Below are positions 1-7,976 of a stretch of 64,000 nt of DNA, one piece after another; position 1 is the stretch's first letter; each line of letters opens with the position of its first letter. This DNA is from JBHHYU01 sp046757725 (GTDB taxonomy: Bacteria > Desulfobacterota > Binatia > UBA9968): assembly GCA_046757725.1 (NCBI GenBank), contig JBHHYU010000009.1:1-64000 (forward strand), written 5' to 3'. The position numbers were made by a program, and so were the translations under genes. The notes beneath the pieces are model-generated. The model ran no database searches and had not been told where the DNA came from. It was given only the letters and a program-made list of their open reading frames with translations.

Positions 1-229
1 ACAATTCCTACCAAAAGTACCTTGAATCTACCCAAAAATCAAGTAGCCCCATACTTCCCATAATGCAGAGATAAGAAACGGAAATTCCACGCAACGGGCC
101 AAAAAAACATCTTCATTGCCGACGAGTCGCCCTTGACAATTTCTTTTCCGAAAGATAACTAAATTTATTCACATCTACCGTTGTTCTCAAAGAAACAGAA
201 CAAACAAGAAAAACAGGGGGAAGAAAATA
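1..229. other. Leading region without a recognised gene
   Basis: I see no convincing coding region or RNA gene here. The last bases carry a purine-rich stretch (gggggaagaaaata) that serves as a ribosome binding site for the gene starting at 230. Nothing else stands out. Confidence 0.5.
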
Positions 230-1093
230 ATGCCTAGACCCAAAGCCATCGAATGGCCAAATAAGGCTAAGATTTGCATGACCTTCATTGTACCATGGGA
301 GGTTTGGCCGGAGAATTTTGCGACGGCTAAGTCGCAGCAGCGCACAGCCGGTCATCATGTCCCCCCCGCCGATGCCCCCTTTAAAAAGAGTCTGTCGGCT
401 GTGACCGAACGCGAGTATGCTGAACGGGCGGGGATTTGGCGACTGCTTGACCTTTTCGATCGGCATGACTTGAAAGTGAGTTTCTTGATGAACGGGCTAA
501 AAGTCCAGCAGGTGGCCGATCTCTTACAAGAGATTAAACCTCTGGGCCACGAGTTCTCATCCGAAGGTTGGGAACACGAGTACTCATTTATGTACACGCG
601 GGAACAAGAGAAAGAATCCATGGAGAAGACGATCAAGTCCTTTGAGCAAGTCTTGGGTGATCGACCCCATGGCTATCTTTCGCCGGGTCATTGTTTTACC
701 GACAACACACTCGAGCTTGTCGCCGAAACAGGATATACTTGGTGGGCCGATCCATTGAATGATGATATGCCGTATACCCTTACCGCAAAGGGTCGGAAGA
801 TCGTGGTCATTCCGTACAATATCGCGGGTTGCCATGACTACTCTACTTACAGCACGGCGAGGACACCCAGAGATCTTCTACAGATCTGGAAAGATCAATT
901 CGACTATCTCTATATGGAAGGTGAACGCGGGTATCCTAAGTTTTTCTCGATTAATTTCCACCCCTTTGTCTCCGGTGTTCCTTACCGAGCTAAGATCATC
1001 GACGAATTCCTCCAGTACATCAAAGGCTTTCCAAAGGTATGGTTCGCCCGCCGCATAGAGATTGCCAGGTGGTGGCTGGATAAAGGTTATTAA
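230..1093 (+). CDS. Polysaccharide deacetylase (NodB-fold) family protein, PuuE/allantoinase-like subgroup
   Basis: 287 residues, likely cytosolic because no signal peptide is visible. The family removes acetyl or formyl groups, or opens rings such as allantoin, using a metal in a NodB-type barrel. The middle contains the S-x-G-W-E-H segment (about residues 105-111), which matches the metal-binding S/T-x-x-x-H motif, followed by a G-Y-L-S-P-G segment like the R-x-P motif. The N-terminal strand reads TFIVPWEVW rather than the classical TFDDG, so the usual first Asp is not obvious and catalysis is uncertain. C-terminal NFHPFVSG resembles the last barrel motif. The gene stands alone, with 240 bp before the next gene. 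The substrate is unknown. Confidence 0.8.
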   Translation: MPRPKAIEWPNKAKICMTFIVPWEVWPENFATAKSQQRTAGHHVPPADAPFKKSLSAVTEREYAERAGIWRLLDLFDRHDLKVSFLMNGLKVQQVADLLQEIKPLGHEFSSEGWEHEYSFMYTREQEKESMEKTIKSFEQVLGDRPHGYLSPGHCFTDNTLELVAETGYTWWADPLNDDMPYTLTAKGRKIVVIPYNIAGCHDYSTYSTARTPRDLLQIWKDQFDYLYMEGERGYPKFFSINFHPFVSGVPYRAKIIDEFLQYIKGFPKVWFARRIEIARWWLDKGY

Positions 1094-1336
1094 GTCGATT
1101 TAGTTAGCACCGGGGTTAGTTTTTTTAGACATTTTAGGAATCGTAGCCTCGTTGACATGTCATCGAGCTTGCCGGCTGAAATGCTCCCGGAGTTTCACTG
1201 ACCCTTTGAGCCATTTTAGATCGATTTGCCTCTCTATTTACGTACGGTGACTAGTTCTCGGCATGTCCCGCTTTGATAATCAAAACACTGACCCATAGGG
1301 TAAAAGGAAGAAAAACAGAATTTATACGGAGGGAAC

Positions 1337-1924
1337 ATGGCTAGGATCAAAGGTGTAACGAGAGATGGGGCACCCGAGGAGGTGCGTAAAATCTTTGAGG
1401 AACAAGAAAAGCGGTATGGCTTTGTTTCGAATACCGCACTGGTATACGGGCTCAGACCTACGATCCAAAAAGGAGTCCGTGCTCTTGCTGAGGGCATCCG
1501 GGCCTCAGGGCTCATTGAGCCGGAGCTATGCCATCTGGTATGTGTCCGGGCTGCTAGTATCAATGGCTGCCCTTTCTGAATGGACATTAACGCATCCAGT
1601 GCGATGCAGAACGGAGCCTCAGCAGAAAAACTCGAGGCCTTGGTGCGGGATTACCGAAAGAGCTCCCTTTTTTCCCTCCGGGAGCGCTTGGCGCTGGAAC
1701 TAGCAGATCGGATGACCTACACGAAGAAGCGGGTAACGGATAGCTTTTTTCAACGGCTAAACCGACACTTTACGAATGAAGAACTGGTGGAATTGGCGGC
1801 AGTCATTGCTCTGGAGAATTTCCGCAGCAAGTTCAATCCGGTTTTTGGAATAGAATCTCAAGGCTTTTGCCCCCTGCCGGTCGTGAAGGCGGCCGCCGAA
1901 GCTGCCGCAGATCATCCGCACTGA
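1337..1924 (+). CDS. AhpD/carboxymuconolactone decarboxylase-family selenoprotein (CPFU redox centre, TGA read as Sec)
   Basis: The reading frame runs from ATG 1337 (ribosome site ggaggg 6-7 nt upstream) to TGA 1922, interrupted by one in-frame TGA at 1577-1579. Read through, it gives 195 residues with Cys78-Pro-Phe-Sec81 followed by Met-Asp-Ile-Asn. In this family the motif is normally GCPFC-x-DI, so the TGA falls exactly on the second, redox-active Cys. Residues after the TGA match the family's C-terminal part (a LFSLRERLALELAD segment, an HFTNEELVELAAVIALENF segment, and a GIESQGFCPLP-like end). The protein is probably a thiol/selenol peroxidase or disulfide reductase acting on peroxides. 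The rest of the window uses TGA as stop, so a genetic code change is excluded. Alternatives are a nonsense mutation or a sequencing error at a Cys codon (TGT/TGC). No selA, selB, selC or selD gene is in the window. Confidence 0.85.
1580..1620 (+). promoter_or_regulatory. Putative bacterial SECIS-like hairpin downstream of the in-frame TGA
   Basis: The five bases GCATC at 1592-1596 pair with GATGC at 1603-1607 around a six-base loop (CAGTGC). The apical loop begins 17 nt after the UGA, within the spacing expected for bacterial SECIS elements that bind SelB. A competing hairpin CGCA/TGCG (1591-1594 with 1600-1603) is also possible. The stem is short, and the G in the loop is not in the first two positions, so the match to the consensus is only partial. 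Confidence 0.45.
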
Positions 1925-2034
1925 GAGAAGCACGGACGGAACCTCCAACTTGGCCACTGCTTTTGCCGGGCGGAAGGGCAGCTTTCAAATATATGGATAG
2001 AAATGCCGGCACATTAATAAGTCGAGTTTGAAAA

Positions 2035-2541
2035 GTGCATAGCCTCTATTTATTTTCCGTTTGGCTGCATTTGTTAGCTGCCGTCGTGTGGATTGGAGGG
2101 ATGGTATTCCTGGTCGTGGTGCTGGTGCCGGCGATCAGAGAGCCGGCCCACCAGGCTGTTGCTAGTTCACTTGTCCATTGGACGGGGCAGCGTTTTCGCT
2201 GGGTTGGATGGGTCTGCCTCGGTTTACTAATTCTCACTGGTGTCTTCAATTTGGCCTACCGTGGATTTGGTTGGTTGGACCTGTGGAATGGACAGCTCTG
2301 GCAGGGTTCGTTCGGAACCAGTTTAGAAATAAAACTTCTCCTGGTGGCCGTGATCTTATTGCTGAGTGTGGTGCACGATTTTAATATCGGACCGCGCGCC
2401 TCTGACCTAATGCAATCGAACCCTGCCTCACCCAAGGCAGCACGGTTGCGACGGCAGGCCAGCTGGATCGGGCGGCTCAATCTTTTCCTTGCCCTGGCGG
2501 TCGTTGCCCTTGGTGTCATGCTGGTACGGGGCTGGCCTTAA
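2035..2541 (+). CDS. CopD-like (copper resistance D family) four-helix integral membrane protein
   Basis: 168 residues with four hydrophobic spans (about 5-30, 50-70, 100-118 and 145-165). The N-terminus WLHLLAAVVWIGGMVF carries the conserved His of CopD/YcnJ-type and related haem or copper membrane proteins. A second conserved segment, VHDFNIGPR, follows the third helix. The start is GTG at 2035; the ribosome site is poor. It lies between the selenoprotein and the NnrS-like gene on the same strand, so a role in metal or redox handling at the inner membrane is plausible but inferred. The exact substrate (copper import or haem electron transfer) cannot be told from sequence. Confidence 0.6.
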   Translation: MHSLYLFSVWLHLLAAVVWIGGMVFLVVVLVPAIREPAHQAVASSLVHWTGQRFRWVGWVCLGLLILTGVFNLAYRGFGWLDLWNGQLWQGSFGTSLEIKLLLVAVILLLSVVHDFNIGPRASDLMQSNPASPKAARLRRQASWIGRLNLFLALAVVALGVMLVRGWP

Positions 2542-2651
2542 GGTCGTGGGTCAACGTTGAAAACAAATAGAAGGTCCCAATGATCGAAGCCGTTCCCACG
2601 CGCACAAGCCGTTTAATTCATTCCAATCATTTTGCATAGTAGGCAGCGCTA

Positions 2652-3782
2652 ATGAACAGAGCGAAGATGGATCGGCTGGTACCTAGGTTGTTGTTTGTGC
2701 CGGCCGGGCTGGCGCTTCTGGCGGCCCTTTGGGCCGGACTACTTCGATTGGGATGGAATCTACCCCCGTTGACTCAGAGCTTGCCCCCTAACCACGGCCC
2801 ACTCATGATTGTCGGGTTTCTGGGCACGCTCATCAGCTTGGAGCGGGCCGTAGCTATACAGCGGATCTGGCCATACGGGGCTCCGGTTTTCGCGGGATTC
2901 GCCGCCCTCGGATTGTTAACGGGTCTGCCACAGGATTGGACCGGTATTCTCGCCGCAACTGGAAGCCTTTTTCTCACTGCCATTTTCTTTTTACTTTATA
3001 CAACTTCCCCTGCGGCACATTGGGTAACGATAGGCCTCGGGAGTTTTGTATGGTTCGGGGGAAACCTGCTCTGGCTCTTGGGTTTCCCTACTCGCCAGAT
3101 CGTTCCGTGGTGGATCGGTTTCCTGGTGCTCACCATTGCCGGAGAGCGCCTGGAGTTGGCTCGCATCATACAGCCCTCCTGGTCAAGCCGCGTAATGTTC
3201 CACTTGAGCACGGGAGTGTTTTTGCTCGGCCTCGGCGTTTTGCTTTTTGCCTTTGTCGCCGGCATCAGACTTGGCGGCGTGGGACTAACGGCCATGGCGC
3301 TCTGGCTTCTTCGCTACGACATCGTTTGGCAAAGCGTACAGCAAATAGGGCTTCCACGATTCATGGCCCTATCTCTTCTCGCCGGCTACATCTGGCTTGG
3401 AGTGGGAGGGCTCCTGTGGATCTTCTCTAGTCAACTTCTTGGAGCCGGCGTTTATTATGATGCGATGCTCCATTCTATTTTTTTGGGTTTTGTTTTTTCC
3501 ATGATCTTTGCTCACGCTCCGATTATTTTTCCCTCGGTTGTGGGGCTTGCTATGCCATTTCAAAAGAGTTTCTACGGCCACCTCGTTTTGCTCCATCTGT
3601 CGTTGTTGCTACGGGTTGGCGGTGACCTTGCGATGTGGACGCCAGGGCAGATGTGGGGTGGCCTGCTCAACGTGCTTGCGATCCTGCTTTTTCTCGCGAA
3701 CAACGTTCGAGCGGTAAGGCTTGGCCGTTTTGTGGCTGTTGGTGCAACGTCCGATTCGGTTGCAATAAAAGACCGCAGATAG
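2652..3782 (+). CDS. NnrS-family multi-pass membrane protein
   Basis: 376 residues, about 12 hydrophobic segments, inner membrane. The segments NHGPLMIVGFLGTLISLERA (about residues 47-66), then HSIFLGFVFSMIFAHAPII and a GHLVLLHLSLLLRVGGDL segment, are the His-containing motifs of NnrS. NnrS is a haem- and copper-containing protein made during nitric oxide stress that protects metabolism from nitrosative damage. The ATG at 2652 fits the family's usual N-terminus. The neighbours (a NirK-like protein, hemerythrins, an AhpD-type selenoprotein) support a nitric-oxide theme. A fragment of a second copy of the C-terminus occurs at 7091-7204. Confidence 0.72.
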   Translation: MNRAKMDRLVPRLLFVPAGLALLAALWAGLLRLGWNLPPLTQSLPPNHGPLMIVGFLGTLISLERAVAIQRIWPYGAPVFAGFAALGLLTGLPQDWTGILAATGSLFLTAIFFLLYTTSPAAHWVTIGLGSFVWFGGNLLWLLGFPTRQIVPWWIGFLVLTIAGERLELARIIQPSWSSRVMFHLSTGVFLLGLGVLLFAFVAGIRLGGVGLTAMALWLLRYDIVWQSVQQIGLPRFMALSLLAGYIWLGVGGLLWIFSSQLLGAGVYYDAMLHSIFLGFVFSMIFAHAPIIFPSVVGLAMPFQKSFYGHLVLLHLSLLLRVGGDLAMWTPGQMWGGLLNVLAILLFLANNVRAVRLGRFVAVGATSDSVAIKDRR

Positions 3783-3807
3783 GAAACTGCTTTCGGTTCA
3801 ACGTTCT

Positions 3808-3849
3808 CAGACTGTAACTGTTCCCAGTTTGGGTAAACAGACTGTAACT
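3808..3849. repeat. 12-bp direct repeat (CAGACTGTAACT) 30 bp apart
   Basis: CAGACTGTAACT occurs at 3808-3819 and again at 3838-3849, exactly 30 bp apart start to start, upstream of the NirK-like gene. The spacing is close to three helical turns. A TATAAT lies downstream at 3881-3886 with no good -35 at the proper distance, which would suit a promoter that needs an activator bound at the repeats. That last step is inference. Confidence 0.5.
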
Positions 3850-3880
3850 TCTCAATTTCGAGAAAGCTGTTTGTAGTTCT

Positions 3881-3886
3881 TATAAT
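3881..3886 (+). promoter_or_regulatory. Candidate -10 element (TATAAT) for the NirK-like gene
   Basis: A perfect TATAAT about 85 bp before the ATG at 3970, without a recognisable -35 at 16-18 bp. Two copies of a 12-bp repeat lie 32 and 62 bp upstream. The start itself is set by an AAGGAGG ribosome site at 3956-3962. Confidence 0.35.
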
Positions 3887-3969
3887 CTTGATCGTACCTT
3901 CCGTGCGTTTATGCGTGTTGGTAAGCTGGTATAGGATTTGCGTGGTGTATCGTTCAAGGAGGTTATATT

Positions 3970-4869
3970 ATGGGAAAAATATTTAAACTATTATGGGTAC
4001 TTTTGTTTGGCCTAGCATGGCTCTGCGTGCCATCCCACTCTATAGCAGCTCTGCGTGGACAGAAGGCCACGTGCGGTAATGGACCACAAAAGCGGGTGGT
4101 TGAGCTTACCGCAAATGAGGGAGTAGTGGATATTGGTGAGGGATTGCGAATGGAGGCCTGGACTTTCAATGGGGCTTCGCCTGGGCCAACCATTGAGGTA
4201 TGTCAGGGCGATAGGGTCAAGATCGTGGTGCATAACAAGGGAGCTATGGCTCACGGGCTAGATAGTCACGCGTACAGGATCAACATCTCAAATTTCGGAC
4301 CCGTTGCGCCGGGCAAGACAATGGCCTTTGAGAGGAAAGTGAGTACGCCTGGAGTTTTTATGTACCACTGCGCAAACGGGGCTGTTACAGACCAGCACAT
4401 CAAAATGGGGATGTATGGCGCTATGATCGTTTATCCTCGCAAATCACTGAGGCGGGCCCATGAGATTGCAGTTAGCGAGAATGGAATCTACGGAAAACCG
4501 GATCAAAAGGGTCTAATCTCGCCATCATCCGATCGGATGGTTGAGAATAGAGCCTATTTTGTTGCGTATAACGGCAAACTCAATCACAAACCTGTAAAGG
4601 TCAAGGCAGGTGAGTTGGTGCGTGTCTATTTTGTCAATGCCGGTCCGCACACTTCCGCCTTCCACATCATTGGCTCCATTCTGGATCGGGCTTACGTGAG
4701 TGGTAACCCACGCAATGTTCTCTATGATATTCAGACGCTCCAGGTTCCCGCGGGCTCCGGGGCTAGTTTCGAGTTCCGGGTAGCTGAGCCCGGTACAAAT
4801 CTGCTGGTCGATCATGACAAACTTGCACAGCTTCCCAATGGCCTTGGTATTCCCATTGTAGCTCGGTAA
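3970..4869 (+). CDS. Exported two-domain multicopper protein resembling copper nitrite reductase (NirK-like, short form)
   Basis: 299 residues: signal peptide (about 1-27), then two cupredoxin domains. All expected copper nitrite-reductase positions can be found: H95-G-L-D98-S-H100 (type 1 His, catalytic Asp, type 2 His); Y-H133-C134 (type 2 His, type 1 Cys); H143 and M148 (type 1 His and Met); FH232IIG in domain 2 (catalytic His equivalent); and H282 near the C-terminus as a candidate third type 2 ligand. In this family the trimer reduces nitrite to nitric oxide in the periplasm. The protein is shorter than classical NirK (about 340-380 residues), and the linker after the Cys is compressed. 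It could instead be a two-domain oxidase. An excellent AAGGAGG ribosome site fixes the start. Confidence 0.7.
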   Translation: MGKIFKLLWVLLFGLAWLCVPSHSIAALRGQKATCGNGPQKRVVELTANEGVVDIGEGLRMEAWTFNGASPGPTIEVCQGDRVKIVVHNKGAMAHGLDSHAYRINISNFGPVAPGKTMAFERKVSTPGVFMYHCANGAVTDQHIKMGMYGAMIVYPRKSLRRAHEIAVSENGIYGKPDQKGLISPSSDRMVENRAYFVAYNGKLNHKPVKVKAGELVRVYFVNAGPHTSAFHIIGSILDRAYVSGNPRNVLYDIQTLQVPAGSGASFEFRVAEPGTNLLVDHDKLAQLPNGLGIPIVAR

Positions 4870-4943
4870 ACATTGATGAGCAGCCGAACTGGCCAACCCA
4901 GAAGTGAGCGGTGCGTCAGTGAAGTTACTGAGAGGCAAAAAAT

Positions 4944-5462
4944 GTGGTGGCAGGGATGATCCGCCAATTTTTGGGAGAAGATCATTCCCGCCTTGCCAAT
5001 TTGCTCCGCAGGGCAGAAGCTCAGCTACCCCAAATTGACCAAGTTGCCTACGCCGAGTTTCGTGCGGGTTTGCTAAAGCATATCGCTATGGAGGAGAAGG
5101 TTCTGCTCCCTACGGTGCAAAAGCTGAATGGAGGTAAGCCCCTTCCAATTGCCGCAAAGCTTCGTCGCGACCACGGCGCTCTTGCCGCGCTGCTTGTACC
5201 AAGCCCAACGAAACTGATCATTGCAGCGTTAAACGGGATACTTACGGCACACAACGCGTTCGAGGAGGGCCCGGGTGGAGTCTACGAAATCTCCGAGCGT
5301 TTGCTGGGCGATAAGGCCGGTGCACTTCTAGGTAGATTGCGCGCTGTGCCCGAGGTCAAAGTCTCGCGTTACAACAACGGACCAGTCGTCTTTGACGCTA
5401 TACATGGGGCTTTGGCTAGAGCGGGTTACAGGCTGGAAGACTACCAAAAGGCTGTCACCTAA
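4944..5462 (+). CDS. Hemerythrin HHE-domain protein
   Basis: About 168-172 residues. A hemerythrin-like bundle carries HHE-type ligands: EDHSRL near the N-terminus, KHIAMEEKVLLP, RRDHGAL and AHNAFEEGPG. Such proteins hold a di-iron site that binds oxygen or nitric oxide, or serves iron storage and repair. GTG 4944 and ATG 4956 (MIRQFLGEDH) are both possible starts; the second begins right at the domain and may be the true one. It follows the NirK-like gene by 74 bp on the same strand and may be cotranscribed. The C-terminal 45 residues, after the bundle, are not recognised. Confidence 0.75.
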   Translation: MVAGMIRQFLGEDHSRLANLLRRAEAQLPQIDQVAYAEFRAGLLKHIAMEEKVLLPTVQKLNGGKPLPIAAKLRRDHGALAALLVPSPTKLIIAALNGILTAHNAFEEGPGGVYEISERLLGDKAGALLGRLRAVPEVKVSRYNNGPVVFDAIHGALARAGYRLEDYQKAVT

Positions 5463-5645
5463 GGGCATCGTTCCTTCCTCTCTCCATCAGCATACCGTTG
5501 GAAGCGATTCCCGAGAGAAGTGTCTCAGGCGTGATGATTAGGGAACCCCATTATGAATATCAATTTGACTGCTTGAAACTACCGCGTTTATACCAGCAAC
5601 GACACCTAATGTTTTCTGGCTGTGATAAGCAGGATGGGAGATTCT

Positions 5646-6575
5646 ATGACCCAATTCGGCATCTATCTTCCTAACGTAGGGTGGGACATCTTGCCCGGGC
5701 CTTCCGAGCTCGTGGACTATGCGGTCGCTGCCGAGCAGGCGGGCTTTGACTCGGTGTGGGTAGAGGATCGGTTTCTCCACCCGCATCTACGCATTTTAGA
5801 AGCGCTCACCACGCTCACCTTCGTGGCCTCCCGAACCGAACGCGTTCGACTGGGCACCTGTATCCTACTGGTTAACCTCCGCAACCCTCTTTCCGTGGCT
5901 AAAAAGATTTCTTCCCTTGACTATCTATCGAAAGGCAGGTTGATCGTGGGTGCCTCGCTCGGAGGCAGCCCTGAGGAGTACCGCGCAGCCGGTGTGCCGA
6001 TGAAGAGCCGGGTAACCCGTTTCACCGAAACCCTCAAGGCCATGCGAGCCTTCTGGGGGCAAGGCCCGTTCGAGGGAGTATCCCGCTTTTTTCCACCGAC
6101 CGATGAAGCCATGGATCCCAGGCCGGTTCAGGAAAGAGTTCCCATATGGATCGGAGGAAAGGTGGAGCCCGTGTTTCATCGGGTGGTAACTTTTGGTGAC
6201 GGCTGGTTGGCTTCCAGCACCACTAGCACTGAAGATTTTGCGCGCGGATGGGCCAAGATCCACGAGCTTGCAGTCAACGTGGGAAAAAATCCGGAGAACC
6301 TGATGCCGGCCAAATTTTGCTATATTCATATCGAAGACAACACCCAGAAAGCGCTGGCGATACTCACTGAGAGACTGGCAAGATACTACTCTTTCCCTTA
6401 CGATGTCAGCCAGCTCACGCTTTATGGCCCACCCGCTCGATGTGTTGAGCAGGCCCGGAAACTCCTGCAAGCGGGGGTACAGACACTGATTTTTGCCACG
6501 GTGACCCATGACCAAACTCAACTTGAGCGTTTGGCTCAGAAGGTACTGCCTGAACTAAAGTCAAAGACCAAATGA
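5646..6575 (+). CDS. LLM-class (luciferase-like) flavin- or F420-dependent oxidoreductase
   Basis: 309 residues from ATG 5646 (MTQFGIYLPN), preceded by a purine-rich GGATGGGAG site; an upstream start at 5622 adds only an atypical tail. The bacterial-luciferase-like TIM barrel is recognisable from the FGIYLPN start, AEQAGFDSVWVEDRF, a TCILLVNLRNPLSVAKKISSLD segment, and SKGRLIVGASLGG with EEYRAAGVP. Members use FMNH2 or F420H2 to oxidise or reduce varied small molecules. The substrate cannot be named. It stands between the first hemerythrin gene and the DUF488 gene. Confidence 0.82.
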   Translation: MTQFGIYLPNVGWDILPGPSELVDYAVAAEQAGFDSVWVEDRFLHPHLRILEALTTLTFVASRTERVRLGTCILLVNLRNPLSVAKKISSLDYLSKGRLIVGASLGGSPEEYRAAGVPMKSRVTRFTETLKAMRAFWGQGPFEGVSRFFPPTDEAMDPRPVQERVPIWIGGKVEPVFHRVVTFGDGWLASSTTSTEDFARGWAKIHELAVNVGKNPENLMPAKFCYIHIEDNTQKALAILTERLARYYSFPYDVSQLTLYGPPARCVEQARKLLQAGVQTLIFATVTHDQTQLERLAQKVLPELKSKTK

Positions 6576-6700
6576 AGCGAATATAAAACGAGTAGTATAG
6601 ATGAACACGGCTATTCTCTAGACCGTCATGAGTGTTTTTATTTATTTCCTATGTCTGGATGTTTGAGTGGTTGTGAGCCTCCGGGAGCAGGAGCTGAAGC

Positions 6701-7057
6701 ATGATTAGGGTTCAGAGGGTTTATGAGGCTCGGCAGCGTCGTGAGGGAAAGCATTTTCTGGTGGACCGTCTATGGCCGCGTGGCATAAAAAGGGATACGT
6801 TACGTATCAACGGCTGGCTAAAGGATGCAGCCCCAACAGAGACTTTACGCCGCTGGTTCGGTCATTGTCCGGACCGCTGGGACGAGTTTCGGCGGCGCTA
6901 CTTCCTCGAGTTGGACGGCAAGCCCGAGTCTTGGGAACTTATTCTCAAGGCAGCGCGGCAGGGTACGGTTACCTTGCTTTACGCTGCTAGGGACGTAAGG
7001 CACAATAATGCCGTGGCATTGAGAGATTATTTAATGGACAAGTTCGAGGCGGACTGA
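6701..7057 (+). CDS. DUF488 family protein (YeaO-like)
   Basis: 118 residues, cytosolic. The typical DUF488 pattern is visible: RVYEARQRREGKHFLVDRLWPRG at the N-terminus, a W-x-x-x-FGHCPDRWDEFRRRY middle, and TLLYAARDVRHNNAVALRDYL near the C-terminus. The biochemical role of the family is not established. The gene starts at ATG 6701 and lies immediately before a fragment of a second NnrS gene. Confidence 0.82.
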   Translation: MIRVQRVYEARQRREGKHFLVDRLWPRGIKRDTLRINGWLKDAAPTETLRRWFGHCPDRWDEFRRRYFLELDGKPESWELILKAARQGTVTLLYAARDVRHNNAVALRDYLMDKFEAD

Positions 7058-7090
7058 CTGCCGAGTCACCGAATCTGTCTCAGTCGATTC

Positions 7091-7204
7091 CATGCGCTGG
7101 CCATCCTGCATTTTCTAGCGAATAAATTTCAGGCGGTAAGACTTGGTCGTTCTGCACCGGTTGCAGCTACGCCCAACTCTGTCGCAAAGAGCGAAATTCG
7201 ATAA
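7091..7204 (+). pseudogene. C-terminal remnant of a second NnrS-family gene
   Basis: Translated from 7091, the frame reads HALAILHFLANKFQAVRLGR followed by about 17 residues and TAA at 7202. It lines up with the C-terminus of the intact NnrS-like protein (VLAILLFLANNVRAVRLGR, then a V-A-x-x-A-T...SVA tail ending just before its stop at 3780). There is no start codon or upstream NnrS sequence; the DUF488 gene ends 34 bp before it. This is a truncated paralogue left by duplication or deletion. Confidence 0.75.
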
Positions 7205-7381
7205 AATACCACGTTGAGTTTGAATCTTCCCAAAAGCAGCGATTCCTAATTTTAAGAATGCGCCAACATCGGAATTAAACAATTTCCAGTAATTTCCAGA
7301 GGTTGGACTTTAACATCAGATGGCATATCTCTTGCTCATCGTTTTTACCAAACTCGCACTACCTTGAAGGAAGGAACAGCA

Positions 7382-7945
7382 ATGGAGAATGAGGCTAACC
7401 TTGCCAAGGCTACCGAAGCCTTGAAACAAGATCATCGAATTATCGAAAGGGTGCTGGCCGTGTTGGAGAGGCTTTCTAAACGCCCTGCGGAAGTCCCTGT
7501 GACGACCTGGGAGAAAGTTCTCGATTTTATCCGTAACTTTGCCGATAAGTGCCACCATCTGAAGGAGGAGAGGATTTTTTTTCCTGCATTGGAGGAGCAC
7601 GGAATACCTCGTGAGGGAGGTCCCATCGGCATGATGCTGACGGAACATGAAGAGGCGCGGGGCTATGTGAGAGCGATGGGTGCTGCCTTGACCCAAGGTG
7701 GAGGGGCCTCGCCTTCCTCAACTGGGGATTTAGTTGGAAACGCAAAGGCCTACCTTCGCCTGCTGCGGCAACACATCGAGAAAGAGGACGAGGTTCTCTT
7801 TAGTATGGCCGATGACGCACTCACGCTAGACGAACAAAAACAGCTGTTACGCGAATTCGAAGAGCACGAGGAAGCGGAGATAGGGAAGGGAGTCCATGCG
7901 AAATACCTAAAGATCGCTGATGAGTTGGAGAGTGATAACCTTTGA
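7382..7945 (+). CDS. Hemerythrin HHE-domain protein
   Basis: 187 residues from ATG 7382, which follows an AAGGAAGG ribosome site; a TTG at 7364 is less likely because it overlaps that site. Ligand pattern: KQDHRIIERVL, then CHHLKEERIFFPALEEHG, LTEHEEARGYVRAM, and LRLLRQHIEKEDEVLF. This is the RIC-like/HHE type with a di-iron centre, linked in the literature to oxygen or nitric oxide sensing, iron-sulfur repair or iron storage. It is not a close copy of the hemerythrin at 4944. Together with the NirK-like and NnrS genes it suggests nitrosative stress handling (inference). It converges with the radical SAM gene 32 bp downstream. Confidence 0.85.
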   Translation: MENEANLAKATEALKQDHRIIERVLAVLERLSKRPAEVPVTTWEKVLDFIRNFADKCHHLKEERIFFPALEEHGIPREGGPIGMMLTEHEEARGYVRAMGAALTQGGGASPSSTGDLVGNAKAYLRLLRQHIEKEDEVLFSMADDALTLDEQKQLLREFEEHEEAEIGKGVHAKYLKIADELESDNL

Positions 7946-7976
7946 CCGGAGCGTAAGGCCCGCTACGAACGAGACC

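Noticed and set aside
1094..1336. Promoter for the selenoprotein gene
   Set aside because: The interval has only a clear ribosome site; no -35/-10 pair stood out enough to report.
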